Shown piece by piece: positions 7,069-14,977 of a DNA stretch of 38,015 bases; position 1 is the stretch's first letter, and every line of letters starts with the position of its first letter. Source of the DNA: Anaerolineae bacterium (GTDB taxonomy: Bacteria > Chloroflexota > Anaerolineae > Anaerolineales > Villigracilaceae); NCBI GenBank assembly GCA_018648655.1, contig JABGQV010000085.1:1-38015 (forward strand), read 5' to 3'. The translations under genes and the position numbers were made by a program. The notes below the pieces were generated by a model. That model saw only the letters and a list, made by a program, of their open reading frames with translations, searched no databases and was not told the DNA's origin.

Positions 7069-8193
7069 TTAATCCAATGCCTTTCTCACAAATCTCAAAG
7101 AGAAAGTCATGATAAATGTGCCAAGAACTGCTAACGCAGCGACATGGGGCCACAAAACATCCATCCCCGCGCCTTTGAGCAGGATGCCGCGTAATATCTC
7201 CAGCCAATGATGTGCGGGGACGATATTCGCAACAAATTGCAATGCTTGCGGCATTGATTCGACTGGAGCCGCGTAGCCCGTAAACATAAAGTCGGTCATG
7301 CCAAAGAGTAAGACCAGCAAAAAGGCTTGCATCTGAGATTTGGAGATGACAGAAAGCACCATCCCCTTGCCTAGCTCAACAAGCAAGTAGCCGAAGGCGA
7401 GGATGAAGAGTAATGGTAGCGAGCCGCGAATCGGCACTTTGAAGACAAAATGCACCATCGAGAGCATGAGAACAAAATCGGTAAAGGCAATGACAATGAC
7501 GGGGATTGCCTTGCCGATAATAATTTCTAAAGAGGAGAAAGGCATTACGAGCAATTGTTCGAGCGTGCCTAATTCTCTTTCACGGGAGAAGGCGAGTGCG
7601 GCAAAGAGCAGAGTCGTGAATTCAAGCATTAGTCCCATCTCAGCGGGGGTGGTGTAGAGAGCCTCGCTGAGTGCCTCGTTAAACCAGACGCGTAGACGGG
7701 GCGCAAAGCCAGAGAATTCATCGGGGGAGAGTTTTAACCTTTTAATGATGAGCTTCTCATTCAACGAAGCGATGACTCCTTCAGCAGCACGTAACGCTGC
7801 AGTTGCAGGGACGCTTTCTGCTCCGTTCAAAATCATAGATAGCGTTGGATTTCCATCGGAGGCGGCCATTTCCTCTGCATAATCAGGCGGGATGATAATC
7901 GCCGCGCTAATCTGACCGCGCTCAAGAGCATCTTCAATCGTTTGGAAATCATCTACCATGGCTTCTAAAGTAAAGGTTTCGGTATTTTCCAAAGAGATGA
8001 CTAGAGAACGGCTGGCTGCGCTGCGGTCATGGTCTAAAACCATCAGTGGAAGATTACTGATGGGGCGGGCTGTTGCCCAGCCGACAGCCATCAATTCCAG
8101 CACGCCGCCGAAAAGCATAAAGGCTGGCAACCACCAGTCGTTGCGCAGGTGGATGAATTCTTTTTTTGTGAGGGCGAGAATACGTTTTAGCAT
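7069..8193 (-). CDS. ABC-2 type permease (YbhR/YhhJ-like)
   Basis: The product is 374 residues. It has one N-terminal membrane helix (about 22-42), a large extracytoplasmic domain (about 45-185, with LMVLDHDRSAASRSLV), then five further helices. The coupling segment SREREL-GTLEQLLVMPFSSLEIIIGK is typical of ABC-2 drug permeases. It forms one half of the membrane pore; the other half is the gene just upstream. Start at ATG 8193; the gene follows its neighbour after an 89-base gap filled by a dyad repeat. Confidence 0.92.
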   Translation of the reverse strand: MLKRILALTKKEFIHLRNDWWLPAFMLFGGVLELMAVGWATARPISNLPLMVLDHDRSAASRSLVISLENTETFTLEAMVDDFQTIEDALERGQISAAIIIPPDYAEEMAASDGNPTLSMILNGAESVPATAALRAAEGVIASLNEKLIIKRLKLSPDEFSGFAPRLRVWFNEALSEALYTTPAEMGLMLEFTTLLFAALAFSRERELGTLEQLLVMPFSSLEIIIGKAIPVIVIAFTDFVLMLSMVHFVFKVPIRGSLPLLFILAFGYLLVELGKGMVLSVISKSQMQAFLLVLLFGMTDFMFTGYAAPVESMPQALQFVANIVPAHHWLEILRGILLKGAGMDVLWPHVAALAVLGTFIMTFSLRFVRKALD

Positions 8194-8202
8194 AAGTTTT
8201 TT

Positions 8203-8276
8203 GAACCGCTAATCTGCACCAATTTACGCTAATTGGAAAAGTATTTAGCGAAGGTTAGCGTAAATTCGCGGTTTAT
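8203..8276. repeat. intergenic dyad repeat, family B
   Basis: AATTTACGCTAA (8221-8232) and TTAGCGTAAATT (8255-8266) are perfect inverted copies, and outer segments AACCGC / GCGGTT extend the dyad. It occupies nearly the whole gap between the two permease genes. Confidence 0.7.
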
Positions 8277-8282
8277 TTTGTT

Positions 8283-9416
8283 TTATCCGAGTTTCTTTTT
8301 AAAGAAGAGCGACGCAATACCAGTGAAAGAAAAACCCAAAAGAACTAGCATGACGGCGTAGGGCCATAAAATTTCCATCCCAACGCCGGGGAGGAAGATG
8401 CCGCGTGTGATAGTTGCATAATGTGTGCCGGGCATTCCCAGTGATTCGAGCCGCATAATCTCTGGCATTGAGACAATGGGAAAGAAGATGCCTGTCAGAA
8501 AGAATCCGGGGAAGAAAATCATCAAAAATGAGACGCCCATTGCGGCGGCTTGACTTTTCATGAAAACGCCGATGATGATTCCCATGCTCAAGACGGCAAA
8601 CATGAAGAGCGCCGAAAGCGCAAAGAAAAGCGGGAAAGAGCCATTAAAAGGCACGTTGAACCAGGATATTGCTAATAATGGAAGAATGACCACATTTACC
8701 AGTCCAGCGACGATATAAGGAATCATCTTGCCGATCAACAATTCGCCGCGCCCGATTGGGGTCGCCATCAACTGCTCCATCGTGCCGTGTTCTCGTTCGT
8801 GGGCGAGGGCGAGCGCAACGGATAAAGCCGGCATCCCGAGCACCATCGAGATCAAGCCGGGGATAAGGTCGTTTCGGGGCTTAAGTCCGGGGTTGTACCA
8901 AGTTCGGATTCGCAAATCCAGTGGGTTGAGGGCATCGGCTGAGAATCCCATCATCTGAATTTGTGTAGAGAGAGCTTTGTTCGCAAATTCCTCTGCACGC
9001 GAGGCAATATGCTCCACTGCAAATCCGCCACTTTCTGGCTCGGTGCCGTCAATAATCACTTGCATCGGCATCCCGCGCATCGCCAGTAAGTCTCGTGAAA
9101 AATTGGGGTCAATGACCAATGCCGCTTTCACATCGCCGTGCATCAGCAGGTCTTCAATTTCGGCAATCGAGCCAACTTGCGCATAAAGATCAAGGTCGTT
9201 GCCCGAGACAATTTGCTGCACAAAATCACGCGAAGTTGCGCTGCGATCGTAATCCAAAATGGCGATGGGGATATGCTGCAACTCGACCGTGAGCGCATAC
9301 GCCATCAGCAAAAGCATCACGAGCGGCGTGAAGACGACCAAGATCATTGTGCTGCGGTCGCGGAGTATATGATTGAATTCTTTGCGGGTAATCGCCAAAA
9401 TATGACGGAATGACAT
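8283..9416 (-). CDS. ABC-2 type permease (YbhS-like)
   Basis: The product is 377 residues with the same plan as the neighbouring permease: helix 1 at about 20-45, an outside domain with IAILDYDRSATSRDF, and five C-terminal helices. The coupling motif HEREHGTMEQLMATPIGRGE is very clear. The two permeases are diverged paralogues, as in the YbhS/YbhR pair of Gram-negative bacteria. Start at ATG 9416 with AAGGAA upstream. It lies between the two dyad-repeat gaps and belongs to the tetR-led operon. Confidence 0.93.
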   Translation of the reverse strand: MSFRHILAITRKEFNHILRDRSTMILVVFTPLVMLLLMAYALTVELQHIPIAILDYDRSATSRDFVQQIVSGNDLDLYAQVGSIAEIEDLLMHGDVKAALVIDPNFSRDLLAMRGMPMQVIIDGTEPESGGFAVEHIASRAEEFANKALSTQIQMMGFSADALNPLDLRIRTWYNPGLKPRNDLIPGLISMVLGMPALSVALALAHEREHGTMEQLMATPIGRGELLIGKMIPYIVAGLVNVVILPLLAISWFNVPFNGSFPLFFALSALFMFAVLSMGIIIGVFMKSQAAAMGVSFLMIFFPGFFLTGIFFPIVSMPEIMRLESLGMPGTHYATITRGIFLPGVGMEILWPYAVMLVLLGFSFTGIASLFFKKKLG

Positions 9417-9424
9417 GGTTATTC

Positions 9425-9513
9425 CTTGCCTCTGCGAGGAGCGTCTTTTTGCGACGTGGCAGTCTCCTGCACTGTCAGGGAGATTGTTTTAGCGATAAAA
9501 CTGCTTCGCAAAT
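9425..9513. repeat. intergenic repeat, family A copy 2 (degenerate)
   Basis: It contains TGCGAGGAGCGTCTTTTTGCGACG, then CAGTCTCC, GGGAGATTG and CTGCTTCGCAA. These match, with substitutions, the elements of the copy at 6054-6135. It lies between the permease and ATPase genes. Confidence 0.6.
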
Positions 9514-9533
9514 TCATAAAAAGGGATGATGTT

Positions 9534-10472
9534 TTAGCCATTATCATCTTCCAACCTTTGGATGAGTGAAATAAAGGCTTCTTCCATGCGGACGGGAGCG
9601 ATGCGCGCGCCCCGAAACTCGATTCCGTTTTTCGTCAGTGCCTTGGTGATTTGCTTCAACCGCTTATCCCCGTCATCGACGAGCAGATGCAGTGCCTCGC
9701 CGTAAGTTTGTGCTTCAAGGACACCTGGTAAATTTTCGACAAGCGTTTTCGCCTTTTGCCATTCATCGGTCAGGAATTCGACCATTTCTCCGGGTAATTC
9801 GGCTTTGATTTTGCGCGGGCTATCGCAAATAACGAGCTTTCCTTCATATATAAGCCCAACGCGAGAGCAACGGTCGGCTTCGTCCATATAGGGCGTGCTG
9901 ACGATAATTGTTGTCCCGTTTAAATGCAGATTTGTGAGAATATCCCAAAACTCACGGCGTGAGATGGGGTCTACGCCCGTCGTTGGCTCATCAAGAAGCA
10001 GAATTTTTGGCTCATGGATTAAGGTACATGCAAGAGCGAGCTTCTTCTGCATCCCACCAGAGAGATGGCCCGCACGGCGATCTGTGAACTCGGTCAGCCG
10101 TGCGAATTGAAGCAGATTTTCGGTACGCTCTGCCATCTCTTCTTTTGGGACATCGTATAGGTCAGCGAAGAAACGCAGATTTTCAAGAACAGTCAGCTCG
10201 GCGTAGAGGCTGAATTGCTGTGCCATATAACCGATATGCTTCTTGATCGATTCAGACTGCTTCCGCAAATCGTAGCCAGCGACAGTCGCTTCGCCTTCGC
10301 TCAGGCTCAGTAATCCTGCCAACAAACGGAGGGTGGTTGTTTTCCCCGCGCCGTCGGGTCCGACCAAGCCAAATAGCTCGCCGTTACCAATCGCCAAATC
10401 CAATGTGTCTACAGCGCGCGTCTTCTTGAAGTTTCGGGATAATCCCGTTGTTTGGATAATCGTATCTGTCAT
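9534..10472 (-). CDS. ABC transporter ATPase with altered H-loop (other half of YbhF)
   Basis: The product is 312 residues, one nucleotide-binding domain. Walker A is GPDGAGKTTT near 37, followed by GYMAQQFSLYAEL, signature LSGGMQKKLALA, and Walker B ILLLDEPTTGVDP with the catalytic glutamate. The switch (H-loop) position reads STPYMDEAD, so the histidine is replaced by proline. One of the two ATP sites of the presumed heterodimer may therefore be weak. The GPDGAGKTT wording resembles the N-terminal half of fused YbhF proteins, whereas the ATPase at 6141 resembles the C-terminal half. First ATPase of the operon; a 119-base repeat-bearing gap separates it from the small membrane protein. Confidence 0.93.
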   Translation of the reverse strand: MTDTIIQTTGLSRNFKKTRAVDTLDLAIGNGELFGLVGPDGAGKTTTLRLLAGLLSLSEGEATVAGYDLRKQSESIKKHIGYMAQQFSLYAELTVLENLRFFADLYDVPKEEMAERTENLLQFARLTEFTDRRAGHLSGGMQKKLALACTLIHEPKILLLDEPTTGVDPISRREFWDILTNLHLNGTTIIVSTPYMDEADRCSRVGLIYEGKLVICDSPRKIKAELPGEMVEFLTDEWQKAKTLVENLPGVLEAQTYGEALHLLVDDGDKRLKQITKALTKNGIEFRGARIAPVRMEEAFISLIQRLEDDNG

Positions 10473-10501
10473 CTTATTCTAATTCCTGACAAAGCGTTTT
10501 T

Positions 10502-10580
10502 TTACCACGAAGAGCACAAAGGGTCACGAAGAAAAGACAAATTTTTTTCCTTTGTGTTCCCTCGTGTACTTTGTGGTTAT
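10502..10580. repeat. intergenic dyad repeat, family C copy 1
   Basis: Imperfect inverted arms of about 28 bases: ACCACGAAGAGCACAAAGG and its counterpart CCTCGTGTACTTTGTGGT, with a T-rich centre. The 'CACAAAG / CTTTGTG' wording is shared with the element at 29428-29483. Confidence 0.7.
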
Positions 10581-10591
10581 GGTTTTTTGAG

Positions 10592-10855
10592 CTACTGATT
10601 TTTCTTCGAGTAACGGATTAGCCATAAAACGCCCAAGGCAACAAGCAGCGGTTCTGTTGCTATGCCCGCCCATTTGAGCGTGTCTGAAAAGCCCATCATG
10701 GGGATTACAAACCAATCGAGCAAGCCCGTAATCACAGCGGCGATAATGGCAACGGGATAGTCGCCTTTACGATCATCTTTCCAGATTAAGCCAGCGAGAA
10801 AGCCCGCAATCAAGCCAACAACGACCATTGCGAGAACGATATATAGAATTTCCAT
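10592..10855 (-). CDS. small three-helix membrane protein
   Basis: The product is 87 residues. Hydrophobic segments lie at about 3-24 (IVLAMVVVGLIAGFLAGLI), 34-53 and 65-82, with IWKDDRKGDYP between the first two. The glycine-rich first helix recalls the transglycosylase-associated (YeaQ/YmgE) family, but the match is loose. It lies 22 bases after the tetR gene and ahead of the exporter genes, so it is probably co-transcribed and may be an accessory of the transporter. The start at 10855 has GGAGC eight bases upstream. Confidence 0.8.
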   Translation of the reverse strand: MEILYIVLAMVVVGLIAGFLAGLIWKDDRKGDYPVAIIAAVITGLLDWFVIPMMGFSDTLKWAGIATEPLLVALGVLWLIRYSKKNQ

Positions 10856-10877
10856 TTTTTGCTCCTTTTATAGAATG

Positions 10878-11474
10878 CTACGCTTTTAATCCGTCCATGA
10901 GAAGGTCCATCCCAGAATTGAGATGCTTCTCAAGATCAATACTCTCTGAGTCGTAAACCCATAATAAGATTGTGCCTTCGAAGATGGCACCGATGGTAAT
11001 TGCAACATCTTCTGCATTATTAGCCTTGAACTCCCCTTCATCAATGCCTTGCTGAATGATGGGAGTTATCAGATCAAGATAAAAGCGCATATATTTTTTG
11101 AAAGCTTTTTGCACAACACTTTGCCGAAAAAGTCGTCCCAAAAATTCATACATAATCGGGATTATGCGCGCCCAACGATGAATATCGCCAATAAACTTGT
11201 CTGCAAAAAGCATCAGCTTTTCAGATGCAGGGAGGGCGGCATCCTCCAGCAACAGCAAATCCGAAAACTCGCGTTCAAAGAGACTCTCCAGTAAATGCGC
11301 AATGATGGCGTCTTTACTTTTGAAATAAAGGTATAGCGCGCCTTTGCTCAAATTGGCTTCGTTGGCAATATCATCCATGCGTGCCTTATCGAAACCTTTT
11401 TGGATAAAAACGGTCGTCGCAGCCTCTGCAATTTGGTCTTTGCGTTCTTCGCTTACATCGGGTTTTGGTGACAT
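10878..11474 (-). CDS. TetR/AcrR-family repressor of the exporter operon
   Basis: The product is 198 residues. The N-terminal helix-turn-helix spans about 12-58, with AATTVFIQKGFDKARMDDIA followed by ANLSKGALYLYFKSKDAI, the classical TetR recognition helix. The C-terminal ligand domain is helical and uncharacterised. It is the first gene of the exporter operon, a position and partner set like CecR (YbiH) beside YbhGFSR. A perfect 10-base dyad lies 10 bases before its start codon, so autoregulation is likely. Start ATG 11474 with AAGGA seven bases upstream. Confidence 0.93.
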   Translation of the reverse strand: MSPKPDVSEERKDQIAEAATTVFIQKGFDKARMDDIANEANLSKGALYLYFKSKDAIIAHLLESLFEREFSDLLLLEDAALPASEKLMLFADKFIGDIHRWARIIPIMYEFLGRLFRQSVVQKAFKKYMRFYLDLITPIIQQGIDEGEFKANNAEDVAITIGAIFEGTILLWVYDSESIDLEKHLNSGMDLLMDGLKA

Positions 11475-11484
11475 AAAAATCCTT

Positions 11485-11508
11485 ATAACTGACCGACTGG
11501 TCAGTTAT
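11485..11508. promoter_or_regulatory. TetR operator dyad
   Basis: ATAACTGACC and GGTCAGTTAT are perfect inverted copies around GACT. The dyad lies between the divergent tetR and membrane-protein genes and covers the -35 of the rightward promoter, so repressor binding would block that promoter and probably the leftward one too. Confidence 0.82.
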
Positions 11509-11517
11509 TTCTATAAT
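11489..11517 (+). promoter_or_regulatory. rightward promoter overlapping the TetR operator
   Basis: CTGACC (11489-11494) and a perfect TATAAT (11512-11517) are 17 bases apart. The -35 lies inside the operator. Start of transcription is expected near 11524, about 54 bases before the membrane-protein ATG. Confidence 0.65.
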
Positions 11518-11577
11518 ATAATAAATAAAATTGAAAGTCAAGTAGCAATTTTTAGATTTGGACAAAAGGAGATTTTC

Positions 11578-12105
11578 ATGTCTCACCCTTTGGATTTTAT
11601 TCCCACATCTTCCCGTAAAAAAATATTTTTCTCGCTTCTCGCGTTGACGTTAGTCTTGGTCGGCGTTTTTCAACTTCTCGATGCTCCCTTGCAGAATCCC
11701 GTTTCGCCGTCTGGTATCGTCTCTTTTGAATTGGCAGGCACAATGGAAAGAGCGGACGCTATCATTCAATCTTGGGATGCGCGTGCCCAACTCTTCGCCG
11801 CCTTTGGCTTGGGATTTGATTATCTCTTTCTAATTGTCTATGGAATAACAATTTCTCTAGGTGTACTCATGGCAGGAGAGAAGCACGGCAGAAAATTTGT
11901 AAAAGTAGGCAATTATTTGGGGTGGGGTGTTTTATTTGCGGCTTTGTTAGATGCGTTAGAAAATTTGGCTTTATGGCGGTTGCTTAGTGGGTGGGCACAA
12001 CCGCACTGTCCCCTTGTCGCGGCTATTTCAGCAAAAATCAAGTTCTCTCTTTTGCTTCTGGGATTGGGTTTTTCTCTTTTCGGTTGGCTCTGGAAAAAGA
12101 AATAA
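11578..12105 (+). CDS. four-helix membrane protein of unknown function
   Basis: The product is 175 residues starting at ATG 11578, chosen for AAAAGGAGA eight bases upstream; the frame is open further upstream into the tetR gene, which is not coding. Membrane segments lie at about 15-36 (FFSLLALTLVLVGVFQLL), 72-96, 105-130 (LGWGVLFAALLDALENLALW) and 150-171. The loop between the first two helices is outside or lumenal and carries SFELAGTMERADAII. A DALENLALW stretch inside the third helix is charged and conserved-looking. The gene shares its control region with tetR and may be a target of the repressor. I cannot assign a family. Confidence 0.8.
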   Translation: MSHPLDFIPTSSRKKIFFSLLALTLVLVGVFQLLDAPLQNPVSPSGIVSFELAGTMERADAIIQSWDARAQLFAAFGLGFDYLFLIVYGITISLGVLMAGEKHGRKFVKVGNYLGWGVLFAALLDALENLALWRLLSGWAQPHCPLVAAISAKIKFSLLLLGLGFSLFGWLWKKK

Positions 12106-12151
12106 TTTAAAAGCACTACTGGTCTGTTTAGTGAAGTATTTCATATAATAA

Positions 12152-12180
12152 AAAACGCCCTCTCAAAAGAGAGGGCGTTT
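12152..12180. terminator. bidirectional intrinsic terminator
   Basis: AAAACGCCCTCTC and its complement enclose a four-base loop. On the minus strand a TTTTTT run follows, on the plus strand only TTTC. It separates the converging membrane-protein and cold-shock genes. Confidence 0.9.
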
Positions 12181-12202
12181 CAATTGTCAAAAAAAATTCT
12201 GA

Positions 12203-12412
12203 CTAGAGAGCTACAACGTTGGTGGCTTGAGGGCCTTTGGCGCCTTGCTCAACGGTGAATTCAACTTGTTGGCCTTCTTGCAGGTTGCGATAGCCATCGC
12301 CTTGAATTGCGCTATAGTGGACGAATACGTCAGGTCCATCTTCGCGAGCTAAGAAACCGTAGCCTTTTGTGCCGTTGAACCATTTGACTGTGCCGATGAT
12401 ACGTTCTGTCAT
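12203..12412 (-). CDS. csp: cold-shock protein (CspA family)
   Basis: The product is 69 residues, the normal length. The RNP1-type motif KGYGFLARE and RNP2-type motif VFVHYSAI are present, and the N-terminus [18 protein letters not shown] is typical. It binds single-stranded RNA and DNA and acts as an RNA chaperone. ATG 12412 follows AAGGAGG by seven bases; a longer reading to 12466 is not supported. The mRNA leader is about 145 bases long, with a strong hairpin, as is common for cold-shock genes. Confidence 0.96.
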   Translation of the reverse strand: MTERIIGTVKWFNGTKGYGFLAREDGPDVFVHYSAIQGDGYRNLQEGQQVEFTVEQGAKGPQATNVVAL

Positions 12413-12474
12413 TCTGTTTGCCTCCTTATGGCAAATAAAAAAAATGTCGTGCGCTTGCAGTTCCATCGGAGTGT

Positions 12475-12511
12475 CAAAATTAAAACGGCTCGAGGCAAAG
12501 AGCCTCGAGCC
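12475..12511 (-). promoter_or_regulatory. terminator-like hairpin in the csp leader
   Basis: GGCTCGAGGC and GCCTCGAGCC form a 10-bp perfect stem with a five-base loop, followed on the minus strand by GTTTTAATTTT. It lies between the csp promoter and its start codon. It could attenuate csp or change with temperature; alternatively it marks read-through control from the kinase gene upstream. Confidence 0.65.
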
Positions 12512-12563
12512 ATCACTTTCTTCTTTCCAACGTGAACTTATTTAAGAGCATCTTGCGAAAGGG

Positions 12564-12592
12564 ATAATACAGGTAAATTATTAAAAAGTCAA
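12564..12592 (-). promoter_or_regulatory. csp promoter
   Basis: On the minus strand TTGACT (12592-12587) and TATTAT (12569-12564) are 17 bases apart. The start would be near 12557, giving a leader of about 145 bases. Confidence 0.8.
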
Positions 12593-12631
12593 GGATGGTT
12601 TTTAAGTTGTTTTTGTGTCAGAAAACTAAAA

Positions 12632-14914
12632 CTATAAAACCAATTGAATTGCTTCACTAATTGGGAGGGTATTTCCTTTTTGCTGTTTCCGTAAAGGTAA
12701 AGTAAGGTGAAAATGACTGCCAGGGAAGCTGACTTCATCATGTCCTGGACTATTAGCCCAAATTTTGCCACCATGTGCTTCTATGATTCCGCGTGAAAGC
12801 GCTAAGCCTAGACCCGTACCACTTCCTTTAAATTTAGTTTTTCCTGTAGAGTGTTTATTGAGCTCTTCATTGGGTTGATAAAATTTTGTAAAAATAACCT
12901 CTTTGAAATTAGGATCAATCCCGATGCCAGTGTCGCTGATGACAATCTCAACGCCGCCTTCTGGCATTGGCGGGAGATTAAAGGGGAGAGTTTTTCCTCG
13001 AATAATAATTCTACCCTTATTCGGTGTGAATTTGATTGCATTAGAGATGAGATGATAGAAGACTTTTTTCAAAGTATTTGGGTCAGCCTGAATGCCTGGA
13101 AGGGGAGGTAAGTCAATTTTTAGTTTTTGGTCACGTTCTTTTAGTGCCTGGCTTAATTCTAGACAAACGTCATGGACCAATTTCCCTGCATCTATAGGTT
13201 CAATTTGAAGCTCCAGTGTACGCGCATCAATTTGGGCAATATCGAAGAGACTATCCATCACTTCGTGTAGACGCATTGTTCCTTCATGAATGCCCTTGAG
13301 CATTTTCAGCATCATTTTGTCTAATGTCGGATTTTCAAGCATCATTTCTGTATAGCCGCGTATAACGGTTAATGGTGTGCGTAATTCATGTGAAGCAATA
13401 CTAATAAAATCAGATTTTGTGCGATCTATTTTTTCAAGATCCATTTTTGTGCTTTCAAGATCTCGATAGGCGTCACGTACTTGGTTATTTAGGTCAATCA
13501 AGTTCTCTACAAGGCGTGCATTTTCGAGGGCTACAGCTGTTTGTGAGGCTAAAGCACTAATCGTAAGGAGATTTTCTTTAGAATAACGATTCCCTGAAAT
13601 TTTTCCCCCCAATGCAAAAAGACCAATCCACTCGTGTTTCGAAAAAATGGGGACGTAAACCTCTGTATCTAGACGTTTTAGCCAATTCCGCTCATTGGGG
13701 TGAGAAAGCTTGAAAACAGGAAGCAAGTCCAGATCAAATTGAAGTAAGGGACGCTGTTCATCGGAAAAGTATTTTGCAACTGGTCCTTCTTCACTTAGCC
13801 AAATTGTATTAATTGGCCGCTCTCCTGCATTTCGTACAGCGCGCAATGCGTAATATTTATCTTTTTGCCTTGTTTCTTTATCAACCAGGAAGAGAAAGCC
13901 ACGTTGAATACCCATTACTTCCATAATGAGACTAACGGTAACATTAGCGAGCCTTTCCATATCTAAGATACTGCTGATGCTTTGACTATAATCGTTAACC
14001 GTTTGACTTACATCTAATTTATCGATGCGTAGCCAATGGTCTATAACGCGTTCAACAAAATTGAGTAGGGGGCGAAATATACTTGCTAAAAGGATAGCGA
14101 CCGCAGCACTAATAATAAGTGGGCTAACTTTCGTAGCATCAGGGAAAATGACTTGTGCCAAGCTAAAAACGAAAAGATAAAAAAATCCTGCCAGCAAGAT
14201 TGTAGAAATATATATAAGTGTCCCACGAGCAAATTTTTGTAAATCGGGCAAGTGATGGCTTACAACTATATAAGCAAGTAACCAAGTGCCGGCAATGCGT
14301 AATGGTGCGCCCCAATTAGGCAAATTTTCAATAAAGAGCAAATCTGCGCTGAACAAAAGAGCGAAAATCAACACCCAATAGCGAAGACGATTACGATGTA
14401 AAGGTTGCGGCGTGTTTTTATAAGCATTTTTATAAGTGAAGAATGCACCAAATACAAAGCTCATCCAACCTAGGGCAATAACACCATAGTTAACTCTTTC
14501 ACGAGAAATTAACCAAGTGCCATTTGTCCAGAGAATATCGGGGAGCTGAAAAACATCGTAGGCAAGTAATAATAAAGCTATTGTCCAAAAAATGCCAACG
14601 CCCAACCAAATTATAGATTTCTTTTTGCCTAAAAATGAGTAAAGAATGAGCAATAATACTAAAGATAACGCGAGCGTGCCGAACCATTGGATTTGTTCAA
14701 GGGTGAAGGCATTTAAGTTGGGCAAAAAACCGGTTAGCCATGCAGTTTGTCCTGCTTGCATAAGAAGAGCAAGGAGGGCATATAGCGTGGTTAAATATGT
14801 AGCTAGTTTTTGCCCAATACTTCGGCGTAAAAGCATCACGATTATCGCGAGGTAAATAAGTGCTGCAACACCAAAGAATATAAAAATAAAGAGTAGGGTA
14901 TTAATGGAAGACAT
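12632..14914 (-). CDS. membrane-bound sensor histidine kinase with GAF domain
   Basis: The product is 760 residues. The first 290 hold about eight to nine membrane helices. A GAF-like domain follows at roughly 320-480 (VTVSLIMEVMGIQRGFLFLVD ... ALASQTAVALENARLV), then a short coiled coil. The HisKA box is SHELRTP with phosphoacceptor His509. The ATPase domain has the N box ISNAIKF, G1 DTGIGI and G2 GTGLGLALS. It should autophosphorylate in response to a membrane or redox cue and pass phosphate to a response regulator, but none is encoded nearby, so it is an orphan kinase here. TATACT lies seven bases before the ATG with no ribosome site, suggesting a leaderless mRNA. Confidence 0.93.
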   Translation of the reverse strand: MSSINTLLFIFIFFGVAALIYLAIIVMLLRRSIGQKLATYLTTLYALLALLMQAGQTAWLTGFLPNLNAFTLEQIQWFGTLALSLVLLLILYSFLGKKKSIIWLGVGIFWTIALLLLAYDVFQLPDILWTNGTWLISRERVNYGVIALGWMSFVFGAFFTYKNAYKNTPQPLHRNRLRYWVLIFALLFSADLLFIENLPNWGAPLRIAGTWLLAYIVVSHHLPDLQKFARGTLIYISTILLAGFFYLFVFSLAQVIFPDATKVSPLIISAAVAILLASIFRPLLNFVERVIDHWLRIDKLDVSQTVNDYSQSISSILDMERLANVTVSLIMEVMGIQRGFLFLVDKETRQKDKYYALRAVRNAGERPINTIWLSEEGPVAKYFSDEQRPLLQFDLDLLPVFKLSHPNERNWLKRLDTEVYVPIFSKHEWIGLFALGGKISGNRYSKENLLTISALASQTAVALENARLVENLIDLNNQVRDAYRDLESTKMDLEKIDRTKSDFISIASHELRTPLTVIRGYTEMMLENPTLDKMMLKMLKGIHEGTMRLHEVMDSLFDIAQIDARTLELQIEPIDAGKLVHDVCLELSQALKERDQKLKIDLPPLPGIQADPNTLKKVFYHLISNAIKFTPNKGRIIIRGKTLPFNLPPMPEGGVEIVISDTGIGIDPNFKEVIFTKFYQPNEELNKHSTGKTKFKGSGTGLGLALSRGIIEAHGGKIWANSPGHDEVSFPGSHFHLTLPLRKQQKGNTLPISEAIQLVL

Positions 14915-14977
14915 CGCAGAAAGTATACTCGAAATCGGTTATCATTAGGCTATGAATTCACCTGTTTAGGACAAGAT

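Noticed and set aside
11344-11577. 78-residue N-terminal extension of the membrane protein at 11578
   Set aside because: It lies inside tetR and the operator region; the strong AAAAGGAGA site marks ATG 11578 as the start.
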